A stretch of 20,438 nucleotides of DNA from a bacterium (GTDB lineage: Bacteria > Actinomycetota > Acidimicrobiia > UBA5794 > ZC4RG35). Position 1 is the stretch's first letter. The number at the start of each line of letters is the position of its first letter. The stretch is from positions 1 to 20,438 of the forward strand of contig JAPPKR010000097.1 in NCBI GenBank assembly GCA_028819835.1. The letters are read 5' to 3'. The position numbers and the translations under genes were made by a program. The notes beneath the pieces are model-generated. The model was not told the DNA's origin. It made no database searches and was given only the letters and a program-made list of their open reading frames with translations. Below are positions 1 through 7,672 of the stretch, one piece after another.

Positions 1-20
1 TCGGCGGCCTGACGGCTGCC

Positions 21-1340
21 GTGGCGGAGGCGGCGAGCGTGTTTGCTTGGGTTGTCCTGGGCGTAGCGGCCGCGGCCACAGTGTGGATGATCGTTGATCT
101 CTTGAGGACCCCCTCCCGCCGTTTCGCGACTGCCGACCGGGCGGCGCAGCCCAGCGACGGCACACTGCTGATCGGACAGGTCACGGCGGTGGCTGCTCTC
201 GTCGCCGGGGTGGTGCTGGCGTTGCAGAGTGATTCCTCGTGGTGGCAGCCTTTGGTCGCCCTGCTGGGGGGCGGCGCCCTGCTGGCCTTGATAGTGAACT
301 ACCGGCGTTCGGACGAAGACCGGCAGACCGGGATGGCCCGCACCCTCTGGCTGGCGCTGGCTGTGGCCATGGCGGCGTCGACCCTCCTTGCCTACGTCCT
401 CCGGTCGGGCTCGGCCATTGTCTACCTGACCCTGCTCGGCGTGACTCTGCTCATAGCCCGGGCCTGGTTCTTCCTCAGCCAGCCAGAGATCCGTTTCGAT
501 CCCTCCCGGTTGGGGGTGGCGATTGATTCCCGTACGGATCATCCCCTGGTGGTGGAAGAGGTGGGGATGATCTACGAACTTCCCGACGGTGGCCAGGTGG
601 AGGCCCTTTCCGACGTGAGCTTTACGCTGGAGCCGGGACGATTGCTGACCCTGCTGGGTCCTTCGGGGTGCGGCAAGACGACCCTTCTGAACATAGCCGC
701 GGGGTTCCTGGCGCCCACCTCCGGGGAGGTGAGGCTCGGGACCGAGCCGATCACCGGGCCCGGACAGGATCGCGGCATGGTGTTCCAGCAGGGAGCATTG
801 TTCGAGTGGCTGAGCGTCAACGACAACGTCGGCTTCGGCGCCCGTATGAACGGCAGGTCCAGGCCGGCGTCCCGGGAGGCTGTGCAGGACCTGTTACGCA
901 CCGTCGGACTGCAGGGATTCGGGGACAAGGCCGTGTATGAGTTGTCCGGAGGAATGCAGCAGAGGGTGGCCCTAGCCCGGTGCCTGGCCAACGACCCCGA
1001 GATCATTCTCATGGATGAGCCCTTGGGAGCCCTGGACGCTCTGACCCGTGAGAAGATGCAGGGGCTGGTGCTGGACCTCTGGAACAAGACGGGCAAAACC
1101 ATCATCCTGGTCACCCACAGCGTGGAGGAGGCCCTGTACCTGGGAGATCAGCTATTCGTGATGGCCCCTCGGCCGGGTCGCATCGAACGCAGATATGACC
1201 TGCCCTTCGCCCGCCGGGCACTGACCACCGAGGCGCGGGAGTTGAAGACCTCGCCGGAGTTCATCGAGACCCGCGAGGAGATCCTCACCATGATCTGGGA
1301 GATGGAGGAACAGATTATGGGCACCGAGGGAGGCGCCTGA
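21..1340 (+). CDS. ABC transporter ATP-binding protein with N-terminal membrane domain (taurine/nitrate/sulfonate type)
   Basis: This is the energising subunit of an ABC importer. The C-terminal part (about residues 176-439) is a complete ATPase: Walker A GPSGCGKT (213-220), Q-loop in VFQQ (about 256), signature LSGGMQQ (308-314), Walker B IILMDEP (328-334) and switch His366. The order and wording of the motifs fit the TauB/SsuB/NrtD branch. Oddly, residues 1-150 hold about five hydrophobic segments (about 5-25, 48-68, 76-94, 108-127, 131-150), which ATPases of this branch normally lack. The GTG start at 21 is the first candidate in the window, and the frame is open to the left edge, so the true start could lie further upstream. 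A different frame ends in TGA at 10-12 and may be the tail of the preceding operon gene. The stop overlaps the permease start by one base (TGATG), so the two are co-translated. The substrate cannot be read from the sequence. Confidence 0.9.
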   Translation: MAEAASVFAWVVLGVAAAATVWMIVDLLRTPSRRFATADRAAQPSDGTLLIGQVTAVAALVAGVVLALQSDSSWWQPLVALLGGGALLALIVNYRRSDEDRQTGMARTLWLALAVAMAASTLLAYVLRSGSAIVYLTLLGVTLLIARAWFFLSQPEIRFDPSRLGVAIDSRTDHPLVVEEVGMIYELPDGGQVEALSDVSFTLEPGRLLTLLGPSGCGKTTLLNIAAGFLAPTSGEVRLGTEPITGPGQDRGMVFQQGALFEWLSVNDNVGFGARMNGRSRPASREAVQDLLRTVGLQGFGDKAVYELSGGMQQRVALARCLANDPEIILMDEPLGALDALTREKMQGLVLDLWNKTGKTIILVTHSVEEALYLGDQLFVMAPRPGRIERRYDLPFARRALTTEARELKTSPEFIETREEILTMIWEMEEQIMGTEGGA

Positions 1341-2422
1341 TGGCCTCGGACACAGAGCGCCCCGAGCGGGGCGCCGCCGCCGCAAGTGGTGGGGTGGGCA
1401 CTATAAGAGGTGTGCTGGGCGCACTGACCAGGCGACTGGGATTCCGGCGGGGAAGCGCCGACAGCGCCGGGAAGACCGTCACCTTCGGCGACGCGGCCGA
1501 AGTCAAGGGCTCGCTGGCATGGACGATCCCCAGCCTCCTGGTCATCCTGTTGGTGTGGTTCGTGGCCACCAACGTCTGGGGGCTGCCCGGGGAGTGGAGA
1601 GATTACGGAGAGCAGGTTCAGGCCAATCTGTCGGCCGACGAGAGTTACGCGCAACGCGACCTCCTCCGGGACTGCGAGAGTTCCCAGACCAGCCCGGGCG
1701 ACTATCCGGGTCTCCCTCCCTGCTCCTACACACAGTGGGTTAGTGAGCGGGTTCTGCCCAGTCCGGCACAACTCTGGGACGCCTCATGGGGCTTCGCCCG
1801 GGACGGATACAGCGGATTCACAATGTGGGACCATCTCTGGCTGAGCTTCAGCCGGCTGGCCAAGGGACTCTTCTGGGGGGTGGTGCTCGGCGTGCCGATC
1901 GGTCTGGCGATGGGGCTTTCCAACCGTTGGCGCGGCGTCTTCGATCCGATCGTCGAGTTGCTGCGGCCGATCCCGCCCCTGGCATTGATCCCTCTCTTCA
2001 TCGTGTGGTTCGGCATAGGTGAAGAAGGAAAGGTGAACCTGCTCCTGTTCGCTTCGATATGGATCATGGTGATCGCCGCCCGCTCCGGCGTGCTGGCCGT
2101 GAACATCAGCAAGGTCCACGCCGCCTACTCGTTGGGAGCATCCAAGTCACAGGTGCTGCGGCACGTCATCCTTCCCAACGCCCTGCCCGAAATCCTGACC
2201 GGACTGCGGGTGGCGATCGGAGTGTGCTGGGGCACGCTGGTGGCAGCCGAACTGCTGGGGGCCAGCGCCGGCCTGGGATTCACCATCTTCAAGGCTCGCC
2301 AGTTCTTCCTCCTGGATCTGATGCTCTCCGCTGTGATCCTCATAAGCATTCTCGGGGTAACCATGGACCTGGTGATGCGCATGGCCGAGAAGCGTCTCAT
2401 TCCCTGGAGAGGGAGGGGCTGA
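1340..2422 (+). CDS. ABC transporter permease (TauC/SsuC/NrtB type)
   Basis: This is the membrane subunit that partners the ATPase just upstream. After a hydrophilic N-terminus of about 60 residues comes TM1 (about 61-78), then a block of transmembrane segments from about 165 to 348. The coupling-helix EAA signature is clear: YSLGASKSQVLRHVILPNAL at about 263-282. The phrase LLRPIPPLALIPLFIVWFGI (208-227) is typical of the BPD_transp_1 taurine/nitrate/sulfonate permeases. Between TM1 and the usual LPSP segment (139-142) lies an extra stretch of about 55 hydrophilic residues with two cysteines (112 and 128), probably outside the membrane. At 360 residues the protein is longer than the usual 250-280, because of the N-terminal extension and this insertion. 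ATG at 1340 overlaps the upstream stop by one base. No solute-binding protein gene is in the window; it may lie to the left of position 1. Confidence 0.9.
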   Translation: MASDTERPERGAAAASGGVGTIRGVLGALTRRLGFRRGSADSAGKTVTFGDAAEVKGSLAWTIPSLLVILLVWFVATNVWGLPGEWRDYGEQVQANLSADESYAQRDLLRDCESSQTSPGDYPGLPPCSYTQWVSERVLPSPAQLWDASWGFARDGYSGFTMWDHLWLSFSRLAKGLFWGVVLGVPIGLAMGLSNRWRGVFDPIVELLRPIPPLALIPLFIVWFGIGEEGKVNLLLFASIWIMVIAARSGVLAVNISKVHAAYSLGASKSQVLRHVILPNALPEILTGLRVAIGVCWGTLVAAELLGASAGLGFTIFKARQFFLLDLMLSAVILISILGVTMDLVMRMAEKRLIPWRGRG

Positions 2423-2504
2423 GCCGACCCTGGACAGAGCGCCGGGCCGTGGCGGTTATCCGAAGAAGCCAACGCCGCAGAGTCCCGCCAAACGCGGCGC
2501 TCCA

Positions 2505-2537
2505 GCCGGCCGGCCAACGTGACCATCCCTGGCCGGC
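2505..2537 (+). terminator. Possible hairpin terminator after the ABC transporter genes
   Basis: An 8-bp inverted repeat, GCCGGCCA (2509-2516) and TGGCCGGC (2530-2537), is separated by 13 bases. It lies 87 bases after the permease stop and 78 bases before the next start. There is no T-run, so factor-independent termination is uncertain. It could simply be a GC-rich structure. The rest of the 192-base gap shows no other clear feature. Confidence 0.3.
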
Positions 2538-2614
2538 GAGGCGTCTCCTGTTGCCTCATCCTCCCCTCCGACCTACTCTGAAGACTCAGGCAACGATCAC
2601 AAGGAGTCCGCCGC

Positions 2615-3598
2615 ATGAGCCAGATGAGAACCGGATCCGGAGACCCTCCCATACCGCCGCCCTCGGTCCGGGATGTGCAGGAGGCCGCCCAACGGATAAG
2701 CGGGGTGGCGTTGCGCACCCCGCTCGTGAAGTACAAGTCTTCAGAGCCCGGCCCAGCGATCTGGCTCAAGGCAGAGTGCCTCCAGCCGGTCGGATCTTTC
2801 AAGCTGCGAGGGGTGTACAACTGGGCGCGGTCGCTGTCCGACGCCGATCTCCAGAGGGGAGTCACCACCCAGAGCGCCGGCAACACCGCGCAGGCCCTCG
2901 GCTACTCGGCCCAGTTGCTGGGGGTCCCGGCCCGCAGCCTCCTGCCCGACAGCGCCCCGCAGGTGAAGGTCGACGGGGTCCGCGCCTACGGGGTAACGCC
3001 GGTGCCGGTCCCGTTCTCGGCGCTGATGGACTACGTGTTCGACAAGGGATGGGAGAAAGAGCCCTACAGCTACCTAAACCCCTGGGGAGATCCGTCGATG
3101 CTGGCGGGCTCGGGGACGATCGGGCTGGAGATCTTGGAGGACCTCCCCGAGGTGTCGGCGATCTACGTGCCGGTGGGCGGCGGCGGTTTGGTGTCCGGCA
3201 TAGGCAGCGTGATCAAGGAACTGCGACCGCACACCGAAGTCATCGGAGTGCAGAGCAGGGCCTGTCCCTCACTGCGGGCAGCCCTGGACGCCGGAGAACC
3301 GAGGTGGGTCGAAACGGGAGACACCATCTGCGACGGCACTATGGTGCCGGTGGTGGTCGATGAGATGTACCCCCTGGTGAGTTCTTCGGTCGACAGGGTG
3401 GTGCTGGTCTCGGAGGCCGATGTCCGCACGGCCATCGCCGATCTGGCTCTGGGGAACAAGCTGGTGGTCGAGGGTTCCGGCGCCATGTCCCTGGCGGCCG
3501 CCGTCTCCGAGGAGCGGGATGGTCCGGTCGCCTGCGTGCTGAGTGGCGGGAGCATCGGCGCGGACCGTTTGGCGGAGATCCTCACCTCGGAGGCCTAG
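2615..3598 (+). CDS. PLP-dependent threonine/serine dehydratase-like enzyme
   Basis: This is a fold-type II pyridoxal-phosphate enzyme of the threonine dehydratase/serine racemase group. Such enzymes deaminate threonine or serine to a 2-oxoacid and ammonia. The PLP lysine is K63 in SFKLRG (61-66). The phosphate-cradling glycine loop is GGGGL (188-192), and the SGGS near the C-terminus (310-313) supplies the serine facing the pyridine nitrogen. The AGSGTIGLEI segment (164-173) is also typical. At 327 residues it matches the catabolic, single-domain forms and has no C-terminal ACT regulatory domain. The loop that normally reads SxGNHxQ reads SAGNTAQ here (87-93), so the usual histidine is a threonine and the substrate may differ. 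ATG at 2615 follows an AAGGAG ribosome site (2601-2606) at 8 bases. It is separated from the ABC genes by 192 bases and ends convergent with hutH. Exact substrate unknown. Confidence 0.8.
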   Translation: MSQMRTGSGDPPIPPPSVRDVQEAAQRISGVALRTPLVKYKSSEPGPAIWLKAECLQPVGSFKLRGVYNWARSLSDADLQRGVTTQSAGNTAQALGYSAQLLGVPARSLLPDSAPQVKVDGVRAYGVTPVPVPFSALMDYVFDKGWEKEPYSYLNPWGDPSMLAGSGTIGLEILEDLPEVSAIYVPVGGGGLVSGIGSVIKELRPHTEVIGVQSRACPSLRAALDAGEPRWVETGDTICDGTMVPVVVDEMYPLVSSSVDRVVLVSEADVRTAIADLALGNKLVVEGSGAMSLAAAVSEERDGPVACVLSGGSIGADRLAEILTSEA

Positions 3599-3633
3599 CC
3601 ACGGTCTAGACCCCGGCGCCTCCTCGGTGATGC

Positions 3634-3653
3634 AGGCCATGTCCGGCTGGCCT
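3634..3653. terminator. Possible bidirectional hairpin between the dehydratase gene and hutH
   Basis: AGGCCA (3634-3639) and TGGCCT (3648-3653) form a 6-bp stem with an 8-base loop in the 54-base gap between two convergent genes. There is no T-run on either strand. The position suits a bidirectional terminator, but the structure is modest. Confidence 0.3.
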
Positions 3654-5179
3654 CAGTTGAGCGGGCCCGTCACCAACTCGACCGCCGCCACGAGGGCTTC
3701 TTCTGCGAGCAGTTGCTCGGCGGCCGCAAGTTCGGGCGCCAGGGGACGGTCGGAACCCGGTCCCCGAACCCGGGTCCGCACCAGGTCGACGGCCGCCGCG
3801 GTGGCGTCGGCCGGCTCGAGGGGGGCGCGCAGTTCCACGGCCCGAGCCGCCGTCACCCACTCGATGGCCAGGATGCGACGGAGATTGTCGACCACCTTGC
3901 GGAGTTTGCGGGCGGCGCTCCAGCCCATCGAGACATGGTCCTCCTGCATGGCCGAGGTGGGATAGGAATCGACCACCGCCGGGGCGGCCAGACGGCGGTT
4001 CTCGGCGCACATGGCGGCCGCCGTGTACTGGCCGATCATCAGACCGCTGTCGACGCCGGGATCGGCGGCCAGGAAGGGAGGCAGGCCCTGGGAGCGGTTG
4101 AAATCGAGCAAGCGGTCGAGGCGACGCTCGGCGATCGCCCCGACCTCGGCAATGGCGATCGCCAGGAAGTCGGCCGCCAAGGCCACCGGCGCCCCATGGA
4201 AATTGCCGCACGACTCGACCCGGCCGTCGGGAAGCACCATCGGATTGTCGATGGCCGCGGCCAGTTCCCGGTCCGCCACACCCCTCACGAACTCCAGGGT
4301 GTCGCGCGCTGCGCCGTGGACCTGGGGTGTGCACCGGACCGAGTAGGCGTCCTGCACCCGGTCGTCGCCGTGGCGGTGGCTGGCCACGATCGGAGAACTC
4401 CGCAGCACCCGGCGGAGGTTGGCGGCGCTCGACGCCTGACCCGAATGCGGCCTGAGCGCCATGAGGTCGGCTGCGTACGCCCGGTCGGTGGCGAGGAGGC
4501 CCTCGACGGTGAGACCCGCCACGATGTCGGCGACGGTGAGGAGGTAGGAGGCGTCGTGGACTGCGAGACAGAGCATGCCCAGGATGCCGTCGGTCCCGTT
4601 GATGAGTGCCAGGCCCTCCTTCTCCACCAACTCCACCGGCTCGATGCCCGCCTGGGCCATCGCCGCTCCGCCCTCCCCCACCCCTGCGTCGGCAAGCACC
4701 TCGCCCTCGCCGATCATCACCAGCGCCACGTGGGCCAGAGGCGCCAGGTCTCCGCTGGCGCCGAGGGAGCCATACTCCGGGACGACCGGGACCAAACCGG
4801 CGTTGACCATCCGCACCAGCGTCTCGGCCACCAGCGGCCGCGCACCCGACGCGCCCAGGGCCAGAGTCCGCGCTCGCAGGAACATCATGGCCCGGACCAC
4901 CTCGGCCTCCACGGCCGGTCCCATCCCCGCCGCGTGGGAGCGGATCATGGAACGCTGGAGCGCGGTCCGCCGATCGGGGGGAATCGGCTTCGAGGCCAGC
5001 GCTCCGAAGCCGGTGGAGACGCCGTAGGCGGGTTCGCCCCCCGCCATGTGTTTGACGATCCGGCGGGTGACGGCCATCCGCTCGACGGCGTCATCGCTGA
5101 GACGCACCTGCTCCCCCCGGCGCGCAACCGCAACGACGTCGGGGATTCTCACGCCGGGGCCCCTGAGTTCCACACTCAT
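3653..5179 (-). CDS. hutH: Histidine ammonia-lyase
   Basis: HutH catalyses the first step of histidine degradation, L-histidine to trans-urocanate plus ammonia, in the cytoplasm. The self-forming MIO electrophile triad Ala141-Ser142-Gly143 sits in SLGASGDLAPLAHVAL. The active-site tyrosine is Y52 in AYGVSTGFG. Later conserved blocks include QDAYSVRCTPQVHGA and YPTSAMQEDHVSMG. I start at the ATG at 5179, giving 508 residues, the usual HAL length. Its first residues (MSVELRGPGV) already match the family's beginning. An upstream in-frame GTG at 5347 would add 56 residues with no family resemblance. The ribosome site before 5179 is weak, and a GTG ten codons inside (AGGGG before it) is an alternative. 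The gene is divergent from hutU and its operon; the 216-base region between them is presumably the shared control region. Confidence 0.96.
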   Translation of the reverse strand: MSVELRGPGVRIPDVVAVARRGEQVRLSDDAVERMAVTRRIVKHMAGGEPAYGVSTGFGALASKPIPPDRRTALQRSMIRSHAAGMGPAVEAEVVRAMMFLRARTLALGASGARPLVAETLVRMVNAGLVPVVPEYGSLGASGDLAPLAHVALVMIGEGEVLADAGVGEGGAAMAQAGIEPVELVEKEGLALINGTDGILGMLCLAVHDASYLLTVADIVAGLTVEGLLATDRAYAADLMALRPHSGQASSAANLRRVLRSSPIVASHRHGDDRVQDAYSVRCTPQVHGAARDTLEFVRGVADRELAAAIDNPMVLPDGRVESCGNFHGAPVALAADFLAIAIAEVGAIAERRLDRLLDFNRSQGLPPFLAADPGVDSGLMIGQYTAAAMCAENRRLAAPAVVDSYPTSAMQEDHVSMGWSAARKLRKVVDNLRRILAIEWVTAARAVELRAPLEPADATAAAVDLVRTRVRGPGSDRPLAPELAAAEQLLAEEALVAAVELVTGPLN

Positions 5180-5221
5180 GAACTTACTGGCTTCAGGCCC
5201 GGACTTGCGGAGAGCGATGGG

Positions 5222-5254
5222 GACTTCCGTTCGGACGGGGACTCGACGGAAGTC
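5222..5254. promoter_or_regulatory. 9-bp inverted repeat in the hutH-hutU divergent region
   Basis: GACTTCCGT (5222-5230) and ACGGAAGTC (5246-5254) are exact reverse complements with a 15-base spacer. The repeat lies between the divergent hutH and hutU starts, 43 bases from the chosen hutH start. A regulator-binding site for the hut genes, or a hairpin in the hutH leader, are both possible. No regulator gene is present in the window to match it with. Confidence 0.4.
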
Positions 5255-5333
5255 ACCGAACCCGGGTCTGAGGTGGACCGATGTCGTTGGCTGGAAGGCG
5301 TTGCCGGCGACGGCGGCCCATGAGTCCCATCGG

Positions 5334-5339
5334 TACAAT
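5334..5339 (+). promoter_or_regulatory. Possible -10 element (TACAAT) of the hutU operon
   Basis: TACAAT is one base from the sigma-70-type consensus and lies 57 bases before the proposed hutU start. No good -35 hexamer stands 16-18 bases upstream, so this is only a suggestion. Confidence 0.25.
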
Positions 5340-5380
5340 GGCAACACACAGCCGGGACTCCCATACGGCCCACCGTCCAG

Positions 5381-5391
5381 AGGTGGTGATC
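5381..5391 (+). promoter_or_regulatory. Extended Shine-Dalgarno sequence that fixes the hutU start
   Basis: AGGTGGTGATC matches AGGAGGTGATC, the full complement of the 16S rRNA tail, at 10 of 11 positions. Four bases later comes ATT at 5396, in frame with urocanase. No ATG, GTG or TTG in any frame starts at a suitable distance, so the site supports initiation at ATT. Confidence 0.6.
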
Positions 5392-5395
5392 CACC

Positions 5396-7087
5396 ATTAC
5401 CGCGACTTCCCTACCCAGTTCAGGCGCACCACAGGGGGGCGTCCGCTCCCCGCGGGGCAACTCTTTGACCTGCCGCGGCTGGCCGCAGGAGGCCGCCTTC
5501 CGGATGCTCCAGAACAACCTGGACCCCGATGTCGCAGAGCGCCCGGACGAACTGGTCGTTTACGGGGGCACGGGCCGGGCGGCCCGGTCCTGGGACGCCT
5601 ACCACGCCATGATCCGGACGCTCGCCACCCTCGATCACGACGAGACCATGCTCGTGCAGTCCGGAAAGCCGGTCGGCGTCCTCCGCACCCACGAGTGGGC
5701 GCCCAGGGTGCTTATCGCCAACTCCAACCTGGTCCCCGACTGGGGCACGTGGGAGGAGTTCCGGCGGTTGGAGCACCTCGGCCTCACCATGTACGGGCAG
5801 ATGACGGCCGGCTCCTGGATCTACATCGGGACCCAGGGCATCCTCCAGGGGACGTATGAGTGCTTCGCCGCCATCGCCCGGAAGCGCTTCGGCGGGTCCC
5901 TGGCCGGCACCCTGACCGTCACCGCCGGGCTGGGCGGCATGGGCGGCGCCCAGCCGCTGGCCATCACCATGAACGGGGGCGTGGCCCTCTGCATCGAGGT
6001 GGACCCGGAGCGAGCCGCTCGCCGCGTCGAGACCCGTTACCTGGACGTGGTGGCCCAAGACTACGACGACGCCCTCCGCCGCTGCCGGCAGGCGGTTGCC
6101 GCCCGGCAGGCCCTCTCGGTGGGATTGGTCGGAAACGCCGCCGACCTGCTGCCTCGACTGCTGGCCGACCGGGTGGCGGCCGACATAGTCACCGATCAGA
6201 CCTCGGCTCACGATCCCCTCACCTACATCCCCAACGACCTCTCGCTGGAGGAAGCCGACGAGATACGCATCAGGAAGCCCGACCAGTACATCCAGCGGGC
6301 GCGTTCGGCAATGGCCTCCCATGTCGAGGCCATGGTCGGTTTCCTCGACGGCGGCGCCGAGGTGTTCGACTACGGCAACAGCCTCCGGGCAGAGGCCGCG
6401 CTGGGCGGCTACGACCGCGCCTTCGACTACCCGGGCTTCCTGCCCGCCTACATCCGCCCGCTGTTCTGCGAGGGCAAGGGGCCGTTCCGCTGGGTGGCCC
6501 TCTCCGGCGACCCGGCGGACATCGCAGCCACCGATCGGGCGGTGCTCGAGGAGTTCCCGGCCGACGAGGGCCTGGCCCGGTGGATAACCCTGGCGGGCGA
6601 GCGGGTCGCCTTCCAGGGCCTCCCGGCCCGGATCTGCTGGCTGGGTTACGGGGAGCGCCACCGCCTGGGGCTGCGGTTCAACGAGATGGTCCGATCGGGT
6701 GAGATCTCCGCCCCGATCGTCATCGGCCGGGACCATCTCGACTCCGGCTCGGTGGCCTCGCCGTACCGGGAGACCGAGGACATGGCGGACGGCAGCGACG
6801 CCATCGCCGACTGGCCGCTGCTGAACGCCCTGGTGAATGCGTCGTCGGGAGCGACGTGGGTGAGCATCCACCACGGGGGCGGGGTGGGAATCGGCCGGTC
6901 GATCCATGCCGGCCAGGTGTGTCTCGCCGACGGCACCGACCTGGCGGCGGCCAAGCTGGAGCGCGTCCTGTTGAACGACCCGGCCACCGGGGTGATACGA
7001 CACGTCGACGCAGGCTACGACGAGGCGACCCGGGTGGCCGCCGACCGGGGAGTGCAGATACCCATGTCGGAGACAACCCGGCGATAG
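5396..7087 (+). CDS. hutU: Urocanate hydratase (urocanase), probably started at ATT
   Basis: HutU adds water to urocanate to give 4-imidazolone-5-propionate, using tightly bound NAD+. Diagnostic blocks are [20 protein letters not shown], the NAD-contact stretch [39 protein letters not shown], and ARICWLGYG with the active-site cysteine (C414, equivalent to P. putida Cys410). It also has [18 protein letters not shown] and [19 protein letters not shown]. An ATG/GTG/TTG-only search starts the gene at TTG 5465 (540 residues). However, the codons just upstream encode [17 protein letters not shown], the conserved family N-terminus, so translation must begin earlier. Back to the in-frame TGA at 5387 the only near-cognate start is ATT at 5396, with a strong ribosome site before it. 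That gives 563 residues, close to the usual 550-560. First gene of the operon; the next gene begins 15 bases after its stop. Confidence 0.95.
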   Translation: MTATSLPSSGAPQGGVRSPRGNSLTCRGWPQEAAFRMLQNNLDPDVAERPDELVVYGGTGRAARSWDAYHAMIRTLATLDHDETMLVQSGKPVGVLRTHEWAPRVLIANSNLVPDWGTWEEFRRLEHLGLTMYGQMTAGSWIYIGTQGILQGTYECFAAIARKRFGGSLAGTLTVTAGLGGMGGAQPLAITMNGGVALCIEVDPERAARRVETRYLDVVAQDYDDALRRCRQAVAARQALSVGLVGNAADLLPRLLADRVAADIVTDQTSAHDPLTYIPNDLSLEEADEIRIRKPDQYIQRARSAMASHVEAMVGFLDGGAEVFDYGNSLRAEAALGGYDRAFDYPGFLPAYIRPLFCEGKGPFRWVALSGDPADIAATDRAVLEEFPADEGLARWITLAGERVAFQGLPARICWLGYGERHRLGLRFNEMVRSGEISAPIVIGRDHLDSGSVASPYRETEDMADGSDAIADWPLLNALVNASSGATWVSIHHGGGVGIGRSIHAGQVCLADGTDLAAAKLERVLLNDPATGVIRHVDAGYDEATRVAADRGVQIPMSETTRR

Positions 7088-7102
7088 AAGCGCCCTGACA
7101 CG

Positions 7103-7672
7103 ATGACCGTCCGCCCGATCCTCACCATCGGCCACCCCGTACTGCGGACCCCGACGACACCGGTCCCGCGTGAGGACATCTCCAGCCCGCGGATCCAGGG
7201 CCTCATCGACGATCTCATCGACACCATGCGGCACGCCAACGGGGCAGGGATAGCCGCCAACCAGATAGGAGAGACCCTCCGGATCCTCACCATCGAGGTG
7301 AGTGACAACCCTCGCTACCCCTACAAGCCCCCCGTGCCCTTGACGGTGGCCATCAATCCGGAACTCGAGATCCTGGATGGCGAGAAGGTGGTCATCAACG
7401 AGGGATGCCTGTCGGTGCCGCTGAGAGGCGAACTGGTCCGCTCGGTGAACCTCCGGGTCCGCTACACCGATCGCGAGGGCGCCGACCACGAACGGGTGGT
7501 ACGAGGGCTCACGGCCGGCACCTGGCAGCACGAGTGCGACCACCTCGACGGCATCCTGGTGGTCGACCGGATCGACCCAAAGACGCTCAGCACCTGGGAG
7601 CAGTTCACAGAACACCACCAGGAAGCATTCGTCGAGCGCATCACCCGTTTCGTCGGAGAGGTCGGGTCGTGA
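7103..7672 (+). CDS. Peptide-deformylase-family protein in the hut operon; candidate N-formylglutamate deformylase
   Basis: The 189-residue protein has all three metal-site motifs of peptide deformylase. Motif 1 is GAGIAANQ (47-54), motif 2 is EGCLS (100-104, metal ligand C102), and motif 3 is HECDH (143-147, ligands H143 and H147, catalytic E144). By family it is a metal-dependent hydrolase that removes formyl groups from amines. The location is telling. It is the second gene of a hutU-hutF-hutI operon, 15 bases after hutU and overlapping the hutF GTG start by 4 bases. HutF makes N-formyl-L-glutamate, whose deformylation is the missing last step of this route. No HutG homologue is visible. 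I therefore infer, but cannot prove, that it acts on N-formylglutamate. A housekeeping peptide deformylase is normally paired with fmt, which is absent here. The ribosome site is weak (AGAAG), fitting translation coupled to the operon. Confidence 0.9.
   Translation: MTVRPILTIGHPVLRTPTTPVPREDISSPRIQGLIDDLIDTMRHANGAGIAANQIGETLRILTIEVSDNPRYPYKPPVPLTVAINPELEILDGEKVVINEGCLSVPLRGELVRSVNLRVRYTDREGADHERVVRGLTAGTWQHECDHLDGILVVDRIDPKTLSTWEQFTEHHQEAFVERITRFVGEVGS

Noticed and set aside
2059..3363. 434-codon plus-strand open frame spanning the permease end and the dehydratase start
   Set aside because: It crosses two genes with clear motifs in other frames and its translation is Arg/Gly/Pro-rich noise.
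5180..5347. 56-residue N-terminal extension of hutH from GTG 5347
   Set aside because: The extension has no family resemblance and runs through the divergent control region. ATG 5179 gives the normal length.
5420..7618. Long 732-codon minus-strand open frame opposite hutU and the deformylase gene
   Set aside because: Its translation is low-complexity and unlike any family, while the plus strand has clear urocanase and deformylase motifs. It is a shadow of GC-rich codons.
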